In this document: one piece after another, positions 1-5,432 of the stretch | Layout: every line of letters begins with the position of its first letter | Position numbering within the stretch: position 1 is the first letter of the stretch | Origin: CAUTNH01 sp963540225 | GTDB lineage: Bacteria; Bacillota_I; Bacilli_A; Acholeplasmatales; Acholeplasmataceae | Assembly: GCA_963540225.1 (NCBI GenBank) | Contig: CAUTNH010000041.1 | Location: 1-5,432 of the forward strand | DNA: 5,432 nt | Reading direction: 5' to 3' | Translations under genes and position numbers: made by a program | The notes under the pieces: generated by a model | The model's input: only the letters and a program-made list of their open reading frames with translations | What the model was told of the DNA's origin: nothing | Databases searched by the model: none

Positions 1-249
1 CCTAAAATCACATACGATCTTGATGGTGGAGTTTGGACTGAGAAAAGATTTAACAATGTGGTTGAAAATGAAATTGAGGATTTTTTAGATGAGCCTAAAA
101 ACCATACAAAAGAAGGTTTTATGTTTTTAGGTTGGTATATTTTATCAAAAAATGAAAAAGGGGAACTTATAGAAGCTGGAAAAGTTGATTTTTCAAATTA
201 TAGAGTATTAGAATATTCCATAACTTTAAAAGCTAAATGGCAAAAATGA
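1..249 (+). CDS. C-terminal end of an InlB B-repeat (Listeria-Bacteroides repeat) surface protein, partial
   Basis: The frame is open from the left edge to TGA at 247-249, so the gene starts outside the window; the GTG at 58 is an internal codon and not a start. The 82 visible residues form one InlB-type B-repeat: an ITYDLDGG strand near residue 3, a KEGFMFLGWY segment ending near residue 46, and a closing ITLKAKW just before the stop. This beta-grasp-like repeat is common in secreted or wall-attached proteins of Bacillota and usually occurs in tandem, so more copies are expected upstream. The chain ends right after the repeat, with no LPxTG motif or membrane anchor, so any anchoring signal would have to lie elsewhere. 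The ligand is unknown. The family call is good; the specific function cannot be read. Confidence 0.8.
   Translation, partial: PKITYDLDGGVWTEKRFNNVVENEIEDFLDEPKNHTKEGFMFLGWYILSKNEKGELIEAGKVDFSNYRVLEYSITLKAKWQK
185..214 (+). promoter_or_regulatory. weak candidate promoter for the speB-speD operon
   Basis: TTGATT (185-190) and TAGAAT (209-214) are separated by 18 bp and resemble sigma-70/sigma-A -35 and -10 boxes (4/6 and 5/6 matches). The site lies inside the 3' end of the surface-protein gene and would start transcription before the hairpin at 242-269. In DNA this AT-rich such matches arise easily by chance, so this is only a candidate. It is listed because there is no room for a promoter between the hairpin and the speB ribosome site. 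Confidence 0.2.
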
Positions 250-276
250 TTTTTTAATAAATCATTTTTTATTTTT
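242..276 (+). terminator. terminator-like hairpin after the surface-protein gene
   Basis: Bases 242-252 pair with 259-269 (11 bp, 6-base loop), and a T-rich tract runs to 276. The left arm includes the TGA stop of the upstream gene. Only one G-C pair is present, so as an intrinsic terminator it would be weak. The AGGAGG ribosome site of speB begins at 277, directly after the T tract. The hairpin could end the upstream transcript, let part of it read through into speB, or act as a leader structure. Confidence 0.5.
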
Positions 277-286
277 AGGAGGTTTT

Positions 287-1150
287 ATGAAAGATTTTTT
301 TAGAGACTTATTAACTGATAAAAAAAATGCAAAAGCAATTATTACAGGCTTCGCATATGATAAAGGGGCAAGTTGTGGTAAAGGGGCAAGATATGCTCCT
401 TATAAAGTATTTGAACTTTCTGGATATCTTCCTCCACTTACAAAAGATGGCTATCTTATAAAAAATAAACTATTTAATAATGGAATTTATAAAATAAAAA
501 ATCTTGATGAAATTAGTAAAATCTGTGATGGATTATATAAAAGTGGTAAGTTAAATATTTTTATAGGTGGAGATCATTCAATATCTATAAACACAGAAAA
601 GGAATTTATAAATCATTGTAAAAGCAATAATCTTAATCCTGTAATAATTCATATTGATGCTCACCCTGATTTTTGTAAATCATATAATGGTTCAATTTAT
701 TCACACGCCTGCACAAATTATAGAAGTATGGAAAATGGTTGTAATAAGTTTTTTTTAATCGGAATAAGAGGTTTTGAATATGAAGAAACTATTTTATTTA
801 AAGAAAAAGATTTTATAAAAGTTTATAAGACATTTGATTGTATTAAAATTAAGCCAGAAGATTTAGCTTGTGAAATTATTAAAAATATAAATCCTGAGGA
901 TGCAATTTATATCTCCTTTGATATCGATGCAATTGATCCAGGCTTTGCACCTGGAACAGGTACCCCTGAGGCTTTTGGACTTAATCCTAATTATATACTT
1001 GAAATTTTAAATATATTTTTTAATAAGTTAAATATTCTTGCTATTGATTTTGTCGAAATATCACCTAAACTTGATGTAAATAATATTACAAGTTGGTTAT
1101 GTCTTAAATATTTATACGAAATTTTATATAGCTTAAAAGGAGATAAATAA
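287..1150 (+). CDS. speB: agmatinase (agmatine ureohydrolase), ureohydrolase superfamily
   Basis: Cytoplasmic dimanganese hydrolase predicted to split agmatine into putrescine and urea. The 287 residues fit the usual 290-320 of the family. All metal-ligand motifs are visible: GGDHS at 94-98 (His97), DAHPD at 124-128 (Asp124, His126, Asp128) and SFDIDAIDP at 210-218 (Asp212, Asp214). APGTGTPE at 221-228 follows, with the conserved Glu228. The GTGTPE form favours agmatinase over arginase, which usually has TGTPV. The next residues are AFGL where agmatinases usually have PGGL, a small departure close to the active site. The ATG at 287 is set by AGGAGG at 277-282. The stop overlaps the start of the SpeD-family gene, so the two are one operon. 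Guanidinobutyrase or another ureohydrolase activity is possible, but the neighbour supports polyamine synthesis. Confidence 0.88.
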   Translation: MKDFFRDLLTDKKNAKAIITGFAYDKGASCGKGARYAPYKVFELSGYLPPLTKDGYLIKNKLFNNGIYKIKNLDEISKICDGLYKSGKLNIFIGGDHSISINTEKEFINHCKSNNLNPVIIHIDAHPDFCKSYNGSIYSHACTNYRSMENGCNKFFLIGIRGFEYEETILFKEKDFIKVYKTFDCIKIKPEDLACEIIKNINPEDAIYISFDIDAIDPGFAPGTGTPEAFGLNPNYILEILNIFFNKLNILAIDFVEISPKLDVNNITSWLCLKYLYEILYSLKGDK

Positions 1151-1152
1151 TG
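1135..1152 (+). promoter_or_regulatory. ribosome site and stop-start overlap linking speB to the SpeD-family gene
   Basis: AAAAGGAG (1135-1142) lies within the last codons of speB, 7 bases before the ATG at 1150. The speB stop TAA (1148-1150) shares its last A with that ATG, giving TAATG. This fixes the downstream start and suggests translational coupling, which would help keep the two enzymes at matched levels. Confidence 0.75.
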
Positions 1153-1971
1153 TCAGATAATATTAAAAAACATTTAATGCTTGATCTTTACGGTTGTAGA
1201 GAACACTCGCTAAGTGATCCACTAGTTATTAATGATTTACTTAATGAGCTTGCTTATGAACTTAAACTTAACCCAATAACTCCACCAACTCTAATACCAT
1301 ACTATTATGGAAAAATTAAAAATGATGTTGGTATTAGTGCATATGTTCTACTTGAAGGTGGACATATTACAATTCATACATTTCCTATTAGAGAATGTTA
1401 TTTTGTAGATATTTTTGCAAATAAAGAATTTGATGATAACATCGCCTTTAATTATTTAATGGATGTATTTCCTTTTGATAAAGATAACTCTATAAAATCT
1501 CTTACATATAGATCAGAACCTATGCAGGTTGAACCATATTCAGATGATTGTGATTTTGGACCACACCTAATGGCTCAGATAAATGTTAAGAAAAATTTAA
1601 CAATGGAAAATATGTTTGACTATCTAGAAAATCTTGTAAAAAATATTAATATGGAGCCAATATCCCGTGCTAATATTATTAAAGCAAGAAATGATAAAAA
1701 TAATAAATTTATATCAGGAATTATAGTAATTGCTCAAAGTCATATCGCAATGCATTATAATTTAAAAGAGAAAAAAATATTTGCGGATATTTTTTCTTGT
1801 TCACCATTTGAGTATGACTTAGTAGAAGATGAGCTAAAATCTCTTGGTGATATTGAACTAATTGAACTTATTCCACGCGGAACAAAGCATATTTATAAAA
1901 TTAAATCAGAGCCAAGAGAAAGGTCTAGAAGTGCCTCATCTAAATGGCAAAAAGTTTTAAAAATAAAATAA
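1150..1971 (+). CDS. speD: two-domain SpeD/AdoMet-decarboxylase-family pyruvoyl enzyme, probably an arginine or ornithine decarboxylase
   Basis: At 273 residues this is about twice a normal bacterial class 1b AdoMet decarboxylase (about 120-130), because it carries two copies of the domain. Domain 1 runs from HLMLDLYG (8-15) to about 121; domain 2 from HLMAQI (139-144) to about 252, followed by a basic tail. Aligned by eye to the Thermotoga maritima enzyme, domain 2 keeps the pyruvoyl Ser (S197), His (H202) and Cys (C217) at exactly the S63/H68/C83 spacing. Domain 1 has G71 and N91 in place of the Ser and Cys but keeps S63 and H76 (Thermotoga S55 and H68). Cleavage is predicted at Gln196-Ser197, giving chains of 196 and 77 residues. 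The Glu that binds AdoMet ribose (Thermotoga E72) is I80 in domain 1 and K206 in domain 2. Operon partnership with agmatinase points to arginine as substrate. A true AdoMet decarboxylase is not excluded. The family is firm; the substrate is inferred. Confidence 0.85.
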   Translation: MSDNIKKHLMLDLYGCREHSLSDPLVINDLLNELAYELKLNPITPPTLIPYYYGKIKNDVGISAYVLLEGGHITIHTFPIRECYFVDIFANKEFDDNIAFNYLMDVFPFDKDNSIKSLTYRSEPMQVEPYSDDCDFGPHLMAQINVKKNLTMENMFDYLENLVKNINMEPISRANIIKARNDKNNKFISGIIVIAQSHIAMHYNLKEKKIFADIFSCSPFEYDLVEDELKSLGDIELIELIPRGTKHIYKIKSEPRERSRSASSKWQKVLKIK

Positions 1972-1999
1972 GAAGGAATATTCCTTCTTATTTTATTTT
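1960..1999. terminator. bidirectional intrinsic terminator, perfect 40-bp palindrome
   Basis: Bases 1960-1979 are exactly complementary to 1999-1980, giving 20-bp arms centred on GGAATATTCC. The core AAGAAGGAA/TTCCTTCTT carries the G-C pairs, and the T-rich outer arm acts as the T tract. It spans the SpeD-family stop codon (1969-1971). The convergent helicase gene stops at 2055, and the palindrome has an equivalent T-rich tract on that strand, so it probably ends both transcripts. The remaining gap, 2000-2054, shows nothing further. Confidence 0.85.
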
Positions 2000-2054
2000 A
2001 TAGTTAAAAGTGATAACTTCAACTTACTCAAAAGTAAAACTTATATCATTTCAA

Positions 2055-5000
2055 TCAAAATAAATCTTTTAATACGAATAATTGATCATCTGTTAATCGA
2101 TTTTGGAGAAAATCAAAATTTTCATATCCTTTTTGATTTTTGACTTTTTCTATAATTTTTAAATCATATAATATATTTATAATTTTATTAATCAAAGCCT
2201 TGTCCTTTTTTTTATAAATTCCATATCCTATCTCTTTTTGTAAATTAAAAGCTATAATTGCTTTATCTTCATTACCAATCAAGAAATTTATAAGACTTTT
2301 ATACCCAAACCTAAATGATGGATATTTATTATAAATATTTGAAATTGCAGATAGCATATTATTAATATCTTGTTTTAAATTGCTTTGTTTTAGTCTTTTG
2401 TTATCATTTATTTTTGTTTTATCTTGCGTAAAATTATTTCCAAACATCATAAAATTACACCCAGTGCCATCTTTTTTATAATTTGTACAGCCAAGCATTG
2501 TCTCCCTTTTATTTGATGAATTATTTTTTTTAATTGTTTTAACGATTAAATATCCATCATGGCAAGATGAACATTTAGAAATAGATAATCCTTCCTTGTT
2601 ACCATTTAAATCATTTGTCAAAAATCCACATACTTCTGGATCGTTAGAACAAATCCATAATTTTTCAGCAGTGCTTAAAAATTTAAAATTAGAAGTTCTC
2701 CTTTGGAGTGGATATCCACAGTAAGGGCATTTATATTTTTTATTAGTAATATCTTTTGGATTTAATTCAACACCTCGTAAAACAACATTAGTAAAATTCT
2801 CCCTTATTTCCGTAATAAATTTAGATGGTTTGTTTTGGGGAGAAATTATATAAACTCTATTTCTAGTTCTTGTTAAAGCGACATAAAAAAGTCTTCTTTC
2901 TTCATCAAAATCAATAGATTCATTATCTTTAATAACTAGTTTCATTACTGGATCATCTTCTATTTTAGAAGGAAAGCCTAAAACATCATCCTTACCATTA
3001 ATAATGATAACATTGTCCATGCCTAATCCTTTTGAAGAATGAGCAGTCATAAACGAAATATCTAAATTTGGATATTTTTTAGATTTTAATCTGTTTTTCT
3101 CCCAAAAAAAGAAATCATCCAATTTAGATAAATTCTTACCATCAAAATTATATCTCCCAATCAATAAAACATTTTTATCTATGCCATTTTTAATAACAAT
3201 ATCATCTAATGAATGTTCTATTGCTTCACCTAATCTATAAAATGGTCCGTGTTCTTTATCGTCTTTTTCATATGAATCATCATAACTCATTAGTATAATT
3301 GGGTCTTTAATTGATTTAGGTGATTTTAAATCTTTCGTAATTTGCTTCTTATTTTTCATTACAAATCCACCAGCGATATCAATTAATTCTTGTGAATTAC
3401 GATAAGTTCTAGTTATTTTTAAAATATTAGCATATCTCATCTTTTCTTCAAATTTAGTAAACAATTCTATTTGTGCGCCACTAAATCTAAAAATCGATTG
3501 CCAATCATCACCTACAGCAACAATTTTTGCATCACTTGCTTGAGATAATTTTTGACATAAATCAAACCTTTGTAGTGATATATCTTGGTATTCATCAACA
3601 AAAATATAATCATATGGTAGCATATCATTCTCTGCTATTTTCTTATCTAGAACATTGACCGCTTCATTTATCATATCTTCAAAGTCAATACCACGCTCTT
3701 CCATCTTTTTAGTTTCATATACATGAAAACATACCTTGGCTATTTCCAAAAACAATTTAGTTCTTTCTGATTTTATTGAGTATTGCCATTCATCAAATTT
3801 AGTATTAAAGTCATAATTACATACTTTAAATCTATTTATAAAATTACATACTAAAAGAATAAATTTACTAAAATATTTATCTTCTGCTTTATGTGCAAGT
3901 CTTTGATAAATTTCAATATCATCTTTATCCTCAAATTTAATTCCACATTTAGTTAATTCTTCTTCTAGATGAATTATCAAATCTCTCCCATCATTATACT
4001 TTGAAAATGTATAAATAAGTCTAGTTCCGTGTTGCTCATGAAGTATAATTTTATCATTAATATGCTTTTTATATTTATCAAGTTCTTTACTTTTAAATCT
4101 ATTATTTTTTCCATCTTCAGAAATACCAAAATGTTCCAGATATATTTCTTGACCATTATATTTAATTAAAAAATCGGGGCAATAAGGCTTCGTTGTATCA
4201 TTAAAGCCATGCTGATAGATAGGTTCATAAACATAATTTATCCCTTTAATATATAAAAAGTTTGCAATTCTACATTCATCAATACTTCTTACTTTTTCAT
4301 CATTAATAGTTATCTTCTTTTTTATCTGATCCTTATGATATTCATCTAAAACGCTAGTCAAATCACTTTTAATAGTTGATATATCATTAGAAAATAATGT
4401 TTTAAATAATAAAGAAGTTTTTTCAACATCAAATGGAATATTTAAGTATGATGCAAAGAATAATAGTATTTTCTTGATAAAATATTTATCATCTAATTTT
4501 TCTAAAAGATATTCTTTAATAACTTTATACATAAAATCTCTTTCTAAAATTTTATGTTTTTCGCTATAATTATTTTTTAGAATTGTATTTCCAATTGAAT
4601 GAAATGTAGCAATATTAACTTTTAAATTTAATCTATTAAAACGCTCTTTTAGCTCATCTGTGGCCTTTCTTGTAAAAGATACTATTAATACTCGTTCTGG
4701 GTCAATTGCTTTAATGTCAACTAAATATTTGACTTTAGCTTCAATTGTTGTTGTTTTACCTGCACCAGCACCAGCAATAACTAATGTATAATCTTCATCT
4801 GACAAAACTACTCTTCTTTGTTCTTCATCAAGTTTAATGTTAGGATCATCACCAACTAAAACATTATCAAGATATTCTTTATCTTTCTTCAAATGGATAT
4901 TTACATATTCCTCATTATGCCTTTTAATTTCTTTTTGAGTATTTTTATATAAATCAATTAAAGATAATAATCTTTTATAGTTAATTTTATTTTTTTTACA

Positions 5001-5189
5001 CCAATCAATTAAAATATTATCTTTTTCAAAGGTATCAAATCTAGATATAGTTTCTGTTAATGAATTAAATCTTTCTGAGTAATCTTTTTTAGAGATATAC
5101 TGGTCACTTAAAAGAATATTCTGTAAAAACAATGAATATGATTGCAATTTATTATATTCAGGTGATTCATTTTTGAATAATTTGGCCAT
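2055..5189 (-). CDS. UvrD/helicase-IV-like SF1 DNA helicase with nuclease-like insert, zinc ribbons and RQC-like domain
   Basis: ATP-driven DNA translocase, probably for repair or recombination, 1044 residues. SF1A motifs in order: Q motif near Gln124; Walker A AGAGAGKT (139-146); Ia SFTRKA (171-176); Ib TFHS (195-198); II VDEYQD (531-536); III VGDDWQSI (559-566); IV TYRN (595-598); V TAHSSKGL (715-722); VI ALTRTR (771-776). VGDDWQSI is typical of helicase IV rather than PcrA/UvrD. Residues about 300-396, between Ib and II, look like a PD-(D/E)XK fold: Glu305, PDF (338-340), YLEHFG (350-355). Two C4 zinc ribbons of topoisomerase I type follow: Cys821/824/847/854 and Cys873/876/901/911. Residues about 943-1015 resemble a RecQ RQC winged helix (FRFG at 959-962, YG at 989-990). 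The ATG is placed by AAAAGGA on the minus strand (5197-5203), 8 bases upstream. The 31-bp gap to the preceding ATPase gene suggests co-transcription. All helicase motifs look intact; the biological role is not established. Confidence 0.9.
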   Translation of the reverse strand: MAKLFKNESPEYNKLQSYSLFLQNILLSDQYISKKDYSERFNSLTETISRFDTFEKDNILIDWCKKNKINYKRLLSLIDLYKNTQKEIKRHNEEYVNIHLKKDKEYLDNVLVGDDPNIKLDEEQRRVVLSDEDYTLVIAGAGAGKTTTIEAKVKYLVDIKAIDPERVLIVSFTRKATDELKERFNRLNLKVNIATFHSIGNTILKNNYSEKHKILERDFMYKVIKEYLLEKLDDKYFIKKILLFFASYLNIPFDVEKTSLLFKTLFSNDISTIKSDLTSVLDEYHKDQIKKKITINDEKVRSIDECRIANFLYIKGINYVYEPIYQHGFNDTTKPYCPDFLIKYNGQEIYLEHFGISEDGKNNRFKSKELDKYKKHINDKIILHEQHGTRLIYTFSKYNDGRDLIIHLEEELTKCGIKFEDKDDIEIYQRLAHKAEDKYFSKFILLVCNFINRFKVCNYDFNTKFDEWQYSIKSERTKLFLEIAKVCFHVYETKKMEERGIDFEDMINEAVNVLDKKIAENDMLPYDYIFVDEYQDISLQRFDLCQKLSQASDAKIVAVGDDWQSIFRFSGAQIELFTKFEEKMRYANILKITRTYRNSQELIDIAGGFVMKNKKQITKDLKSPKSIKDPIILMSYDDSYEKDDKEHGPFYRLGEAIEHSLDDIVIKNGIDKNVLLIGRYNFDGKNLSKLDDFFFWEKNRLKSKKYPNLDISFMTAHSSKGLGMDNVIIINGKDDVLGFPSKIEDDPVMKLVIKDNESIDFDEERRLFYVALTRTRNRVYIISPQNKPSKFITEIRENFTNVVLRGVELNPKDITNKKYKCPYCGYPLQRRTSNFKFLSTAEKLWICSNDPEVCGFLTNDLNGNKEGLSISKCSSCHDGYLIVKTIKKNNSSNKRETMLGCTNYKKDGTGCNFMMFGNNFTQDKTKINDNKRLKQSNLKQDINNMLSAISNIYNKYPSFRFGYKSLINFLIGNEDKAIIAFNLQKEIGYGIYKKKDKALINKIINILYDLKIIEKVKNQKGYENFDFLQNRLTDDQLFVLKDLF

Positions 5190-5220
5190 CTATTTTTCCT
5201 TTTATTGCTCAATAATTGTA

Positions 5221-5432
5221 TTAGTCTTTTAAACAACCAATTGGAACAATATATATTCCATCATTATTCCTATATGCAAAATCGCCTGTTGCAGTTAAAA
5301 CCATTAAAAAAGAAGGTTTTTTCATTTTGCTTGAATCAATATTATCTGATAGTTTTTTTAAATTCTTAATTGCCTCATCAATTAGTGTTTCACCACCAAT
5401 TTTAATTTCGATTAGTCCATATCTTGAATCTC
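5221..5432 (-). CDS. C-terminal end of a DUF4143-type AAA ATPase, partial
   Basis: This gene enters from the right edge on the minus strand and stops at TAA (5221-5223); 69 complete residues are visible. They contain RYGLIEIKIGGE near the left end, a helix, MKKPSFLMVLTATGDFAYR, and the ending DGIYIVPIGCLKD. This tail (a GLIEIK-like core strand, then a xFxMVLT strand and VPIGCLKD at the very end) matches my memory of bacterial and archaeal AAA ATPases with a C-terminal DUF4143 region, whose fold resembles a PD-(D/E)XK nuclease. The ATPase part lies outside the window. These proteins are widespread, often variable between strains, and mostly uncharacterised. The helicase gene starts 31 bp downstream, and I see no convincing terminator in that gap. 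Confidence 0.7.
   Translation of the reverse strand, partial: DSRYGLIEIKIGGETLIDEAIKNLKKLSDNIDSSKMKKPSFLMVLTATGDFAYRNNDGIYIVPIGCLKD

Noticed and set aside
58..249. A 63-residue gene starting at GTG 58.
   Set aside because: The same frame is open to the window edge and the upstream residues complete the InlB repeat, so this is the tail of a longer gene.
1351..1422. Treating the first SpeD domain as the catalytic one, since automatic tools would anchor on its HITIHTFP motif.
   Set aside because: G71 and N91 replace the pyruvoyl Ser and the catalytic Cys; only the second domain keeps both.
2002..2054. Second hairpin or direct repeats (AAAAGT/ACTT) between the two convergent genes.
   Set aside because: Only 4 contiguous pairs form, and the repeats are short and imperfect.
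2055..5189. AddA/RecB-type helicase-nuclease.
   Set aside because: The nuclease-like region lies inside the helicase core, not at the C-terminus, and the C-terminus holds zinc ribbons and a winged helix instead of the AddA/RecB nuclease.
5202..5215. Small hairpin (TTATT/AATAA) between the ATPase and helicase genes as a terminator.
   Set aside because: It has only 5 A-T pairs and no following T tract on the minus strand; chance pairing in AT-rich DNA.
1..5432. Mycoplasma-type genetic code (TGA read as Trp), suggested by the very low G+C.
   Set aside because: Trp is written TGG throughout, and TGA sits at natural C-terminal ends of the surface protein and the helicase.
1..5432. CRISPR array, tRNA or rRNA genes, insertion sequence.
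   Set aside because: No regularly spaced repeats, no tRNA- or rRNA-like stretches and no transposase motifs were seen; the window is nearly filled by the listed genes.

Overview
The window comes from a very AT-rich bacterium with long A and T runs and Arg written mostly as AGA. Low-GC Bacillota is the best guess: the ribosome sites are AGGAGG-like, and the first gene ends in an InlB/Listeria-Bacteroides repeat typical of Bacillota surface proteins. TGG encodes Trp and TGA ends two genes at natural C-termini, so the standard code applies and the mycoplasma code does not. Species-level placement is not possible from this sequence.

Layout. (1) 1-249, plus strand: the C-terminal end of a surface protein, followed by a weak terminator-like hairpin. 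(2) 287-1971, plus strand: a tight two-gene polyamine operon. It holds an agmatinase (speB) and, overlapping it by one base, a SpeD/AdoMet-decarboxylase-family protein built from two fused SpeD domains. The operon ends at a perfect 40-bp palindrome (1960-1999) that can also serve the convergent gene. (3) 2055-5189, minus strand: a 1044-residue helicase-IV-like SF1 helicase with a nuclease-like insert, two C4 zinc ribbons and a RecQ-type (RQC-like) winged helix. (4) 5221-5432, minus strand: the C-terminal end of a DUF4143-type AAA ATPase, 31 bp upstream of the helicase and probably co-transcribed with it.

The most interesting item is the speB-speD pair. The second SpeD domain keeps the pyruvoyl-forming Ser and the catalytic Cys. 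The first domain has lost both but keeps the Ser and His that work across the domain interface. The single chain therefore holds one complete composite active site, as eukaryotic AdoMet decarboxylase does, but with the domain roles reversed. The Glu that binds the ribose of AdoMet is missing in both domains, and the partner gene consumes agmatine. The likeliest role is a pyruvoyl-dependent arginine (or ornithine) decarboxylase, so that the two genes would run arginine -> agmatine -> putrescine + urea. This is inference. AdoMet-decarboxylase relatives that decarboxylate arginine or ornithine are known, including the crenarchaeal arginine decarboxylase.
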